Shown: positions 1-8,266 of the stretch, one piece after another
Layout of the letters: each line of letters begins with the position of its first letter
How positions within the stretch are numbered: the first letter of the stretch is position 1
Assembly (NCBI GenBank): GCA_945931475.1
Contig: CAMEPD010000003.1
Coordinates: 1-57,618, forward strand
From: an uncultured Muribaculaceae bacterium
GTDB lineage: Bacteria > Bacteroidota > Bacteroidia > Bacteroidales > Muribaculaceae
Length of the DNA stretch: 57,618 nt
Direction: 5' to 3'
Made by a program: the position numbers and the translations under genes
Notes under the pieces: generated by a model
What the model saw: only the letters and a program-made list of their open reading frames with translations
Told to the model about the DNA's origin: nothing
The model's database searches: none

Positions 1-656
1 GTGTTTGCGGTGAGCCAGTCAACCTCGTCGGCTATCTGTCGGCACAAGAGGGTTGCCATGCTGTCGGGGCACTGCGCCTCTTTGGCGGCCAATTCCTTGA
101 TTTCCTGAAGATTGAGCGCGGCGTCCGGAGCCTGCAAGAGGTTCATTATCAGTCGTAACGCCCCGTAGCGCTGCAGCGGCGAAGCGTCGGCACCGTTATA
201 GACGCCTAAAGCTGTCTGCATGGCCTGCTGATGGTTACGCAGCAATCGGTGGCAGAGTATGTCTGCCTCCTCTACAGTGGCTACCTGCGTCAGCATCAGG
301 CGCGCTTCGTCGGCGGTGACTTCGTTGGCCCGCATCAGCATGGGTGCAATCAGGCGACTTTCGCGTGTGGTACCGTTATTCCAGAGCATTGCGGCCAGAT
401 CGCGCCGCTCGTCATCGGTGAGTTTGTGGGGATAGTCAGGCAGGGAACCATCAAGGGTCATGGTGGCTATCTCGCGGATTTGCGGCAAGTTAAGGCCGAA
501 ATTTATCTTGTAATTTACGCCGCCGGCCGACATCTGTGCGGCAAGGTCGCCGTTGCGCATGGCAAAGAAGCGGCGTTTCACCGCTTGCATCATATTGAAC
601 GCCGGTGTGCGCTCCACATCCGGCCGGTCAGGTTGATTTGTGCTCTTATTCTCCAT
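1..656 (-). CDS. DNA alkylation repair-like protein, partial (C-terminus off window)
   Basis: An open frame of 218 codons reads from an ATG at 656 to the window edge, so the C-terminus is missing. It begins MENKSTNQPDRPDVERTPAF and contains a basic segment (AVKRRFFAMRNGDLAAQM) followed by helix-rich sequence with GLNLPQIREIA and ARLMLTQVATVEEADILCHR. The pattern of short amphipathic helices resembles the HEAT-like DNA alkylation repair family (AlkD-like proteins of Bacteroidetes), but I recognise this only weakly. A TAATTTTG box at 665-672 puts the likely transcript start within a few bases of the ATG, so the mRNA may be almost leaderless. The gene is divergent from the penicillin-binding protein gene. 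The plus-strand frame at 231-743 is its shadow. Confidence 0.6.
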   Translation of the reverse strand, partial: MENKSTNQPDRPDVERTPAFNMMQAVKRRFFAMRNGDLAAQMSAGGVNYKINFGLNLPQIREIATMTLDGSLPDYPHKLTDDERRDLAAMLWNNGTTRESRLIAPMLMRANEVTADEARLMLTQVATVEEADILCHRLLRNHQQAMQTALGVYNGADASPLQRYGALRLIMNLLQAPDAALNLQEIKELAAKEAQCPDSMATLLCRQIADEVDWLTAN

Positions 657-664
657 AATTATCA

Positions 665-672
665 CAAAATTA
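665..672 (-). promoter_or_regulatory. TAnnTTTG -7 box of the alkylation repair-like gene
   Basis: The minus strand reads TAATTTTG, a match to the Bacteroidetes -7 consensus TAnnTTTG. The start codon at 656 lies only about 9 bases beyond the box. I see no clear TTG -33 element at 19-21 bases spacing. Confidence 0.5.
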
Positions 673-727
673 CGAAAAATATTAAAATTGAACCATACAC
701 AGCAATACCATATTACAGTAAATTTCG

Positions 728-735
728 TAACTTTG
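728..735 (+). promoter_or_regulatory. TAnnTTTG -7 box of the PBP1A gene
   Basis: TAACTTTG on the plus strand, 65 bases before the ATG at 801. It is divergent from the box at 665-672, so the two promoters share about 60 bases of DNA. No good -33 element is visible. Confidence 0.5.
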
Positions 736-800
736 CGGTTTGAACGGCACATCTGCCGGATACCATTTAGATTTATGTAAATTCCGGTCACATTTTACCA

Positions 801-3200
801 ATGGATTCTAAACGACCCAAATACAATAAATCGCGTTCAAGCCGTATCGTAGGCTGGATGTGGAAAATTTTCGCAATCGGCACCGTTGCCGTATTGTTGC
901 TCTTCTTCTGTATTTACAACGGTTGGATTGGCTATATGCCGCCTGTTCAGGAGCTTAAGAACCCTAACGATAAATTTGCCTCGGTGATTTACACAGCCGA
1001 CGGCAAGGAGATGGGCCGTTACTACCGCAATTCGGGCAACCGCGTTTATGCCGACTATTCCGACATCTCGCAATACGTTATCGACGCCCTCATAGCCACC
1101 GAAGACTCGCGTTTCACCGAGCACTCCGGCATCGATATGCGCGCGTTCATGCGTGTGTTCGTCAAGACCCTCATCATGCAGAACAAGAACGCCGGCGGCG
1201 GCTCCACCATCACACAGCAGCTGGCCAAGCAGCTCTACTCCCCTGAAAGCTCCGGCGTATTCTCGCGTATATTCCAGAAACCTATCGAGTGGATGATTGC
1301 CGTGAAGCTCGAGCGCTACTATTCGAAGGACGAGATTATCAAGATGTATCTCAATCAGTTCGACTTCCTCTACAACGCTGTGGGCATCAAGTCGGCGGCC
1401 TTCGTGTACTTCGGCAAGGAGCCCAAGGACCTCAACATACAGGAGGCCGCCACGCTCGTGGGCATGGTCAAGAATCCGGCATACTACAATCCCGTACGCC
1501 ACAACGAGCGTACCCGTCAGCGCCGCAACATCGTTTTCGACCAGATGGTCAAGAGTGGCTACATCACTGAGGCTGAGGCTGATTCGCTCAAGCAACTGCC
1601 GCTCGAACTGAAATTCTCGCGTGTCGACCACAAGGACGGCATGGCTCCGTACTTCCGCGAGGAGCTGCGCCGTGTGCTTACCGCCAAGAAACCGCAGCGC
1701 GAGGATTATCACGGCTGGGAGATTCAGCGGTTCATCGACGACTCCATCGCATGGGAAACCAATCCGCTCTTCGGCTGGATCGAGAAAAATCCGAAGAAGG
1801 ACGGTTCGAAATACGATCTTTATACCGACGGTCTGCGCATCCACACCACCATCGACTCGCGTATGCAGGACATCGCCGAGAATGTGGTGCACGACCAGAT
1901 GTCGCGGCTGCAGCGCGCATTCTTCGCCGAGAAACGCGGCGTGAAGGGCGCACCCTATTCCAGCAATCCCGCCGAGCTCGGCAAAGCCACCCCCGAATAT
2001 CTCATCAACCACGCCATGAAGCAGACCGAACGATGGCGTGCCCTCGAAAAGGGCGGATGGTCGGAGGCCGATATCCGCAAGACCTTCCGCGAGAAGCGCG
2101 AGATGCAGATATTCTCGTACGACGGCCCCATCGACACGCTGATGACCCCGATGGATTCGCTGATTTACACCAAGCACATCCTGCGCTGCGGCTTCATGGC
2201 CATGACACCGGTCAACGGCCATGTCGTGGCATACGTCGGCGGTCCGAGCTTCAACTTCTTCCAGTATGACATGGTGGCAACCGGGCGCCGTCAGATCGGC
2301 TCGACTATCAAGCCGTTCCTCTACACCTACGCCATGGAGGAGGGCTTCACCCCCTGCGACCGCCTGCTGAATGCTCAGCCCGAAATACGCGACGAGAAGG
2401 GCACTATCTGGCGCCCACGCAACTCGGGCAGCGCGCGTATCGGCCAGATGGTCGACCTCAAATGGGCCCTTACATTCTCCAACAACTGGATTTCGGCACG
2501 CCTGATGGAGCAGCTCTCGCCCGAAATCCTGGTGCGCAACCTCCACAACTTCGGTATCACCAACACCATCAAGCCGGTGATGTCGATTTCGCTGGGCGCC
2601 TGCGAGATTTCGCTGCGTGAAATGGTGGGAGCCTACTCGGCCTACGCCAATCACGGCCTGCGCGCCGAGCCGCTCTACGTCACATCGATATGCGATTCCA
2701 ACGGCAACGTAATATCGGAATTCGCCGCGGCACACACCGAGGTAATCTCCGAGAAGGCTTACGCCAAAATCCTGTCGATGCTGATGAGCGTCGTTGAGAA
2801 CGGTACGGCCCACCGCCTGCGCGGCGCACCATACAACCTCACCGTAGAGATGGGCGGCAAAACCGGTACCACCAACTACAACTCCGATGCCTGGTTCATG
2901 GGATTCACCCCCGAAATCGTCACCGGCGCATGGGTCGGCGGCGAGGAACGCTTCATCCACTTCCTCAGCGGTGCACAGGGCCAGGGTTCGGCTGCCGCCC
3001 TGCCTATCGTGGGCGGCTTCCTCAAAGAGGTATACGCCGACAAGTCGCTACCCTTCAGCACCGGGGCCAAATTCAATGTCGATTTCAGTGAGGTCTGCGC
3101 CGACGAATTCACCGGCCGCGAAGCGTTCTCGGGCTACGGTGGCGGCAGCGACGACTCACAGGGCTCTCAGGAGGCATCCATCGAGGATGTATTCGACTGA
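801..3200 (+). CDS. class A penicillin-binding protein 1A (bifunctional transglycosylase/transpeptidase)
   Basis: A 799-residue bifunctional peptidoglycan synthase that polymerises lipid II and cross-links the stem peptides at the outer face of the inner membrane. A basic N-terminus and one transmembrane helix (about residues 18-42) precede a GT51 domain with the catalytic motif EDSRF (Glu101) and GGSTITQQLAKQLY. The transpeptidase domain has all three motifs: STIK (Ser501), SNN (560-562) and KTGT (Lys687). A Ser/Gly/Asp-rich tail ends the protein. Length is normal for class A enzymes of Bacteroidales. The start is supported by the membrane anchor directly after it. It is transcribed alone or with the downstream endonuclease (54-base gap). 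The minus-strand frame at 837-2960 is a shadow. Confidence 0.96.
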   Translation: MDSKRPKYNKSRSSRIVGWMWKIFAIGTVAVLLLFFCIYNGWIGYMPPVQELKNPNDKFASVIYTADGKEMGRYYRNSGNRVYADYSDISQYVIDALIATEDSRFTEHSGIDMRAFMRVFVKTLIMQNKNAGGGSTITQQLAKQLYSPESSGVFSRIFQKPIEWMIAVKLERYYSKDEIIKMYLNQFDFLYNAVGIKSAAFVYFGKEPKDLNIQEAATLVGMVKNPAYYNPVRHNERTRQRRNIVFDQMVKSGYITEAEADSLKQLPLELKFSRVDHKDGMAPYFREELRRVLTAKKPQREDYHGWEIQRFIDDSIAWETNPLFGWIEKNPKKDGSKYDLYTDGLRIHTTIDSRMQDIAENVVHDQMSRLQRAFFAEKRGVKGAPYSSNPAELGKATPEYLINHAMKQTERWRALEKGGWSEADIRKTFREKREMQIFSYDGPIDTLMTPMDSLIYTKHILRCGFMAMTPVNGHVVAYVGGPSFNFFQYDMVATGRRQIGSTIKPFLYTYAMEEGFTPCDRLLNAQPEIRDEKGTIWRPRNSGSARIGQMVDLKWALTFSNNWISARLMEQLSPEILVRNLHNFGITNTIKPVMSISLGACEISLREMVGAYSAYANHGLRAEPLYVTSICDSNGNVISEFAAAHTEVISEKAYAKILSMLMSVVENGTAHRLRGAPYNLTVEMGGKTGTTNYNSDAWFMGFTPEIVTGAWVGGEERFIHFLSGAQGQGSAAALPIVGGFLKEVYADKSLPFSTGAKFNVDFSEVCADEFTGREAFSGYGGGSDDSQGSQEASIEDVFD

Positions 3201-3254
3201 TATCTTTCTACTACCCTTATTCTATATTGCCTGAAAAATCAACATTCTACGTCT

Positions 3255-4826
3255 ATGAAAAAATTCTTACGCTTTGTCGCGTCGGCGGCGGTGCTCTGCG
3301 CCGTCAGCCAGGCGTCGGCTGTCATCGACCTGGATTACTACAAGAGCATCGACGGCCTGAAGGGCGTGGCTCTCAAGAACGCAGTTCACGAACTGGTCAC
3401 CAACTCGCAGGTGAGTATGCTCAATTACGGTTCGGGTAAGAACAGCACATGGTACGGTTTCTATGAAACCGACTACGAGATGGACGGCTCAAAACGGATG
3501 GTTGTCGACCGTTACTCCAACGACAAAAGATATTTCGGCTCACGCGGTTCCTCGGTGTCGGGCATGAACATCGAGCACTCCGTGGCCAACAGCTGGTGGG
3601 GCGGCACGAAAAACAACGCTTACAAGGACCTCTTCGAGCTGATGCCTTGCGAGGCCAAAATCAACAGTACCAAGAGCAACTATGCCATGGGCGTTGTACT
3701 TACCGACGACCGTGGAAACGGCTGCACCAAAGTCGGAAAGGACTCACAGAAACAGTGGGTATGGGAACCGGCCGACAAATGGAAGGGCGACTTCGCGCGC
3801 GACTACTTCTACATCTTTACAGCTTATCAGAACCTAAACTGGCTAACAAGCAATTACGAATCGTGCGGCTATACTGTCAGCAAGGGGTCGGCCCTAACTC
3901 TCAAGGAGTGGGCATACAACCTTTACCTGGAGTGGGCGCGCAACGACCGTGTCTCCGAAATCGAGACTGTCCGCAACGACAAGGTCGAGGAGTTGCAGCA
4001 CAACCGCAATCCGTTTGTGGATTTCCCCAACCTCATGGAGTACATCTGGGGCGACTCCACCGATATCAAGTTCAACCTCAAGACAACCATAAAATCGGCC
4101 CGCACCATCGGCGGCGGTTCGCTCCCCGGCCCGGATCCCGACGACCCCGACAACCCCGTCAGCACATGGACCGTGCTTGTCAGTGACCCCCTTACCGGCA
4201 GCGAAGCCGGCTTCGCAGAGGAGGTAATCAACCTTCCCGAAGGCGCTTCATATATTTGGATTAACGACTCGCAATACGGCTGGAAGGGCTCGGCGTTCTT
4301 CAACAATACCAAGCATGCGGCCGAAGCCATCCTGTGGTCACCGGAATATGACTTCACCAATTATACCGATGTGCGCCTCACAATCGACCAATGCGTGAAC
4401 TTCACATCTGCCCCGCAGTCGCTCCTGTCGGTAATCGTAGAGACCACCGACGGTGTGCGCACACCCGTAACCCTTTCGGCATGGCCTGCCGGAAACAAAT
4501 GGACCTTCATCGAGGGCGTAACCGGCAGCATGAAAGATTTAGCAGGTAAGAAGGGGCGGCTCGGATTCCGCTACACCTCCAACACGTCGGAGGCTCCCAC
4601 CTGGGAGATTCGCAATCTCAAAATCGAGGGAATCCCCGGCACAACGGCCATCGACCGTGTCGAGACGGATAACGCACCCGGCGACCTCTACAATCCCGAC
4701 AGCGATTACCTCTCGACCCCCGAGTATTACACACTCGACGGCCGGCGCCTCGACGACCTCACCGGCTATCACGGCCTGATTATCGTGCGCCGCGGCTCCC
4801 GCGCCACCAAGCTCCTCATCCGGTAA
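3255..4826 (+). CDS. secreted endonuclease I family nuclease with C-terminal sorting domain
   Basis: A 523-residue exported nuclease. MKKFLRFVASAAVLCAVSQASA is a clear signal peptide and fixes the start. The catalytic core (about residues 20-280) carries the endonuclease I signature NIEHSVANSWWGG, containing the conserved His, and LFELMPCEAKINSTKSNYAM with the conserved Asn residues. After a Pro/Asp-rich linker (GPDPDDPDNP) comes a beta-rich domain of about 150 residues, possibly carbohydrate-binding-like, and a C-terminus (YTLDGRRL ... IIVRRGSRATKLLIR) of the kind recognised by the type IX secretion system. It probably degrades extracellular DNA or RNA for nutrients. It is convergent with the GT2 gene that follows, with a shared terminator between them. 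Confidence 0.88.
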   Translation: MKKFLRFVASAAVLCAVSQASAVIDLDYYKSIDGLKGVALKNAVHELVTNSQVSMLNYGSGKNSTWYGFYETDYEMDGSKRMVVDRYSNDKRYFGSRGSSVSGMNIEHSVANSWWGGTKNNAYKDLFELMPCEAKINSTKSNYAMGVVLTDDRGNGCTKVGKDSQKQWVWEPADKWKGDFARDYFYIFTAYQNLNWLTSNYESCGYTVSKGSALTLKEWAYNLYLEWARNDRVSEIETVRNDKVEELQHNRNPFVDFPNLMEYIWGDSTDIKFNLKTTIKSARTIGGGSLPGPDPDDPDNPVSTWTVLVSDPLTGSEAGFAEEVINLPEGASYIWINDSQYGWKGSAFFNNTKHAAEAILWSPEYDFTNYTDVRLTIDQCVNFTSAPQSLLSVIVETTDGVRTPVTLSAWPAGNKWTFIEGVTGSMKDLAGKKGRLGFRYTSNTSEAPTWEIRNLKIEGIPGTTAIDRVETDNAPGDLYNPDSDYLSTPEYYTLDGRRLDDLTGYHGLIIVRRGSRATKLLIR

Positions 4827-4840
4827 CAGGCAAGTCACAT

Positions 4841-4867
4841 ACGATACATACGAAACATAAGATACAT
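4841..4867 (+). repeat. three tandem 9-bp repeats
   Basis: ACGATACAT, ACGAAACAT and AAGATACAT follow one another directly between the stop codon of the endonuclease gene and the terminator. The copies differ at one or two positions. No function is evident. Confidence 0.7.
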
Positions 4868-4876
4868 CACCCCCCA

Positions 4877-4919
4877 TAAACAAGTTCGGCGCGCCACAAT
4901 GGCGCGCCGAACTTGTTTA
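4877..4919. terminator. bidirectional terminator: 20-bp perfect inverted repeat, 3-base loop
   Basis: A perfect 20-bp inverted repeat runs from 4877-4896 to 4900-4919 with loop CAA. The stem core is GC-rich (GGCGCGCC in each arm) and the outer ends are AT-rich (TAAACAAG / CTTGTTTA), giving a short T run after the hairpin on either strand. It sits between convergent genes. The stop codon of the GT2 gene (TAA, minus strand, 4919-4917) forms the base of the stem. Confidence 0.85.
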
Positions 4920-5948
4920 CAGCGGCAGCTTGGAGAAGGTGGTGATGCGGCGGAGGTAGTGGTCGAGCAGGATGTTGCGGCGCTGGAGGGGCTGGCGCAG
5001 CAGGTTGACGTCGGGGTGCCGGGTGTAGGCCCGGCGCATACGGCGGAAATCGCGGTGCGCGCGGAGTATGGCGTTGGCGTTGCCGAAATCTAAGGTCAGC
5101 ATGAATTTGGCCCACGCTACGGTGTCGAGCAGCCGACGGCGCATCAGGGTGCCTCGCAGGTCGCGTTTGGGCAGGTTCTTGTGGAGCAACAGCAGGTTGT
5201 TGCGGAAGTTAAGGTAGGTCTTACGCGGGTCGGAGGCCGGCAGCGAACCGCCACCGAGATGATACACAGCTGATTGCGGCACAACCACGATGCTCTTGCC
5301 CAACAGATGTATGCGCCAGCAGAGGTCAATTTCCTCCATGTGGGCGAAGAATCCGGCATCGAGCCCTCCGGCCGTCAGATAAAGCTCGACGGGCACCATC
5401 AGCGCAGCGCCGGTGGCCCAGAATATCTCGCGGATGTCGTCGTATTGCCCTTTGTCCTCCTCTACCACGCCGAATATGCGGCCGCGGCAGAAGGGGTAGC
5501 CGTTGCGGTCGATGAAGCCGCCTGATGCGCCGGCGTACTCGAATTTCTCCGGCTCCTTGTAGCTCAGCAGTTTGGGCTGACAGGCGCCGCACTCGGGATG
5601 TTGCTCCATATAACTGACCAGCGGCTGCAGCCAGCCGCCGGGCGTCTTTACGTCGGAATTCAGCAGCACGGCGTAGCGATAGCCCTCGCGGTGCGCGCGT
5701 TCCAGTGCCTTGTTATACCCTTCGGCAAAGCCGTAGTTTTCAGTGAATTCCCACAGTTCCACTCCGGGGAAATCGCGGCGAAGAATCTCCACCGATTCGT
5801 CGGTCGAACCGTTGTCGGCCACTATAACGCGGCCTATATCAGGCGCGGTGCCGGTCACTACCGACGGCAGAAATTCGGGGAGTAGTCGGGCGCCGTTCCA
5901 GTTGAGTATTATTACCGCGCAGGGCGGTTTTGAGTTTTCGGCAGTCAT
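4917..5948 (-). CDS. family 2 glycosyltransferase (rhamnosyltransferase-like)
   Basis: A 343-residue inverting GT-A glycosyltransferase that adds a nucleotide-activated sugar to a surface glycan or lipid. It opens with the family 2 N-terminal strand (VIILNWNGARLLPEFLPSV), has VADNGSTDESVEIL and the metal-binding region VLLNSDVKTPGG, and a MEEIDLCWR segment (HMEEIDLCWRIHLLGK) typical of WbbL-like enzymes. The C-terminal 80 residues are basic and may bind the membrane. Its ATG overlaps the stop of the LpxL-like gene by 4 bases (ATGA), so it is the last gene of a run that includes mtaB and the acyltransferase. The acceptor cannot be deduced. Confidence 0.9.
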   Translation of the reverse strand: MTAENSKPPCAVIILNWNGARLLPEFLPSVVTGTAPDIGRVIVADNGSTDESVEILRRDFPGVELWEFTENYGFAEGYNKALERAHREGYRYAVLLNSDVKTPGGWLQPLVSYMEQHPECGACQPKLLSYKEPEKFEYAGASGGFIDRNGYPFCRGRIFGVVEEDKGQYDDIREIFWATGAALMVPVELYLTAGGLDAGFFAHMEEIDLCWRIHLLGKSIVVVPQSAVYHLGGGSLPASDPRKTYLNFRNNLLLLHKNLPKRDLRGTLMRRRLLDTVAWAKFMLTLDFGNANAILRAHRDFRRMRRAYTRHPDVNLLRQPLQRRNILLDHYLRRITTFSKLPL

Positions 5949-6871
5949 TTTTCAGAGTGGTTTTCGGGGAGGGTTACCGGGTGTTTCCAACGGTTGTGGG
6001 TCCACAGCCAGTTGGCGGGATCGCGCTCGATGGTCTGTTGCAACATACGGGCGTAGGTGCGCGTCAGTTCACCCTCGGGGAGCGACCCGGGGTCGTCGGT
6101 GAGGAAGTGGGTCTTGACGTGGTAATGGCCGCGGCGCAGGCGGTGGATGTCCCAGTAGATGACCATGGCGTCGAGGCGCCGCGCTACGGTTTCGGTGCCG
6201 GTAATCATGGCTGTGGGGTGGTTAAGAAACATCACCGGGCAGCCCGGGTCGCCGGCCGAGGGGTGTTGGTCGCTCATAAAGCCTGTGATGGTGGGTATAT
6301 CGCGGCGCTTGTAACGCATCAGGTCGAGGAACGCCACCTTTTTGGCGAGCGAAACCGAGTGGAAGCGCGAGCGCATACGCAGCATTATGGCATCGAACCA
6401 TTTATTGCGCAACGGTCGGTAAATCTGACAGAATTCGGCGTCGGTTCCGGGGCGTAGCGTCGACCAGAGCGTTACCGACGGCACCCATTCCCAGTTGAAA
6501 CAGTGCGAGAAGAACACCACAATTGGGCGTTTCTCGCTGAGGCAACGGTCGATGCGTTTCATCTCGTCGGGTGCGAATGTGGTGCGACGCCGCATGGCTT
6601 TGTCGCTGATATGCAGCAGCTTGACTGTCTCGACAACCTGGTCGGCGAACCGGCGGTAGAATTTACGGGCTATGACACGCAGTTCTTTCTCGGTTTTTCC
6701 GGGGAAGGATACGCGCAGATTCCTCATCACGATTTTCTTGCGGTAACCCCATGCGTAGCAGAGGACTACGAAGGCAAAGTCGGCTATGCCGTAAAGTATC
6801 CACATCGGCAGGAATGCCATGGCGTGGAGCAGCAGGTCGAGCGGCAGGTATTTCCAGTCCTTTGCTTTCAT
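5945..6871 (-). CDS. LpxL/HtrB-family lipid A acyltransferase
   Basis: A 308-residue member of the lysophospholipid acyltransferase superfamily, by family the enzyme that adds a secondary acyl chain to lipid A at the inner membrane. A hydrophobic N-terminal helix (LLLHAMAFLPMWILYGIADFAF) is followed by the catalytic HX4E motif (SHCFNWEW) around residue 120 and by basic segments typical of the family. Bacteroidales usually make a penta-acylated lipid A with an LpxL-type enzyme of about this length. It overlaps mtaB by 4 bases upstream and the GT2 gene by 4 bases downstream, indicating translational coupling. A second, more divergent member of the superfamily lies in the polyene cluster at 35790. 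Confidence 0.9.
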   Translation of the reverse strand: MKAKDWKYLPLDLLLHAMAFLPMWILYGIADFAFVVLCYAWGYRKKIVMRNLRVSFPGKTEKELRVIARKFYRRFADQVVETVKLLHISDKAMRRRTTFAPDEMKRIDRCLSEKRPIVVFFSHCFNWEWVPSVTLWSTLRPGTDAEFCQIYRPLRNKWFDAIMLRMRSRFHSVSLAKKVAFLDLMRYKRRDIPTITGFMSDQHPSAGDPGCPVMFLNHPTAMITGTETVARRLDAMVIYWDIHRLRRGHYHVKTHFLTDDPGSLPEGELTRTYARMLQQTIERDPANWLWTHNRWKHPVTLPENHSEK

Positions 6872-8226
6872 CGGTCGATGAGGGTGTCGGCGGGTTCGCC
6901 GGTTACTACGATGTCTTCTCCGTCGGTGTCGGCAACCGAGAGCAGGCGCACCGGCGCGATGCGGTTCTCCATCGCGGCGGCGACACCGGGAACGCGCACT
7001 TTCAGGTAATTGTCGGTGTGTCCGGTCATTACCCCGTCGGCGTCGGGTGTCTCGAACAGCACCGGGCGCACTGTGCCGATAAACCGGGCGGCGTAGGCGT
7101 GGAGTTTCTCTTCCGACAGGCGCAGCAGACGGTTGACACGCTCATGTTTGACCTGTGGGGGCACCACGTAGTCGATTTCGAGCGCTTTAGTGCCGGGCCG
7201 CTCGGAGTAGGGGAATACGTGCAGGCGCGTAATCGGCAGCGATTCGATGAAGCGGAGCGACCGCTCGAACTCCTCGTCGGTTTCGCCGCGCGCTCCGGCT
7301 ATGACGTCGATACCGATGAATGCGTCGGGCATACGTCGGGCTATCAGTTCAATCTTGTGGCGGAACAGGTCGGTGTTGTAGCGGCGGTGCATCAGGCGCA
7401 GCACGGCGTCGGAACCGCACTGCAGCGGGATGTGGAAATGCGGCATGAAAGCACGCGACCCGGCGCAGAAACCGATGATTTCGTCGGTGAGCAGGTCGGG
7501 CTCGATCGACGATATGCGGTAGCGTTCGATGCCGTCGACGCCGTCAAGTGCGCGTATCAGGTCGAGGAAAGTCTCTTTCGCTGCGGCGGCCGAGCGCTTG
7601 CCGAAGTCGCCGATGTTCACGCCGGTGAGTACGATTTCGCGTCCGCCCTCGGCGGCAGCTTCGCGTGCCTGCGCCACGAGTTCGTCCACGGTGGCCGAGC
7701 GACTGCGGCCACGCGCACGCGGGATAGTACAGTATGTGCACCAGTTGTCGCAACCGTCCTGAACCTTAAGGAAATAACGGGTGCGCTCGCCGCGCGAACA
7801 CGAGGGTGTGAATCGCTGTATCTCTTTGAACGGGGTTATCTCGATCTGCGGTTGGTGTTCGGCTATGAACCGGTCGAGCAGTGCGCCGAGGCGGTCCTTG
7901 CGGTCGTTGCCGGCCACGACTGCCACGCCTGGAATAGCGCTGATTTCATCGGGGCAGATTTGCGCGTAGCATCCGGTGACGATGATGGCGGCGTCGGGGT
8001 AGCGGCGGTGAAGCGAGCGTATGGCCTGACGGCATTTCTTGTCGGCGAGGGCTGTAACCGAGCAGGTATTTACCACCACAATGTCGGGAGTCTCGCCGGC
8101 GGTGACACGACGGATGCCGCGGCGGCCGAATTCGCGGGCCACCGTGGAGGTCTCGGAGAAGTTGAGCTTGCATCCGAACGTGTGGTACAGGGCTTTGAGA
8201 GTGCCGAAAGTGGCGTCAGAAATCAT
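6868..8226 (-). CDS. mtaB: tRNA (t6A37)-methylthiotransferase MtaB
   Basis: A 452-residue radical-SAM methylthiotransferase that converts t6A37 to ms2t6A37 in tRNAs reading ANN codons. Three domains are visible: an N-terminal UPF0004 domain with its three cluster-binding cysteines (FGCKLN, NTCSV, GCYAQ), a radical-SAM core with CX3CX2C in GCDNWCTYCTIPRARG around residues 150-165, and a C-terminal TRAM domain. The TFGCKLNFSET start region is characteristic of MtaB rather than MiaB or RimO. It overlaps the acyltransferase gene by 4 bases. The large plus-strand frame at 6751-8298 is a shadow. Confidence 0.94.
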   Translation of the reverse strand: MISDATFGTLKALYHTFGCKLNFSETSTVAREFGRRGIRRVTAGETPDIVVVNTCSVTALADKKCRQAIRSLHRRYPDAAIIVTGCYAQICPDEISAIPGVAVVAGNDRKDRLGALLDRFIAEHQPQIEITPFKEIQRFTPSCSRGERTRYFLKVQDGCDNWCTYCTIPRARGRSRSATVDELVAQAREAAAEGGREIVLTGVNIGDFGKRSAAAAKETFLDLIRALDGVDGIERYRISSIEPDLLTDEIIGFCAGSRAFMPHFHIPLQCGSDAVLRLMHRRYNTDLFRHKIELIARRMPDAFIGIDVIAGARGETDEEFERSLRFIESLPITRLHVFPYSERPGTKALEIDYVVPPQVKHERVNRLLRLSEEKLHAYAARFIGTVRPVLFETPDADGVMTGHTDNYLKVRVPGVAAAMENRIAPVRLLSVADTDGEDIVVTGEPADTLIDR

Positions 8227-8266
8227 AATATGGTACTTTTCGGGAGCGCAGACCGTGTCCCGGGCG

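Noticed and set aside
231..743. Plus-strand open frame near the window start
   Set aside because: Overlaps the partial minus-strand gene antisense and crosses the divergent promoter region.
837..2960. Long minus-strand open frame of 707 codons
   Set aside because: It is antisense to the penicillin-binding protein, which has complete catalytic motifs; the frame is open only because of G+C-rich codon use.
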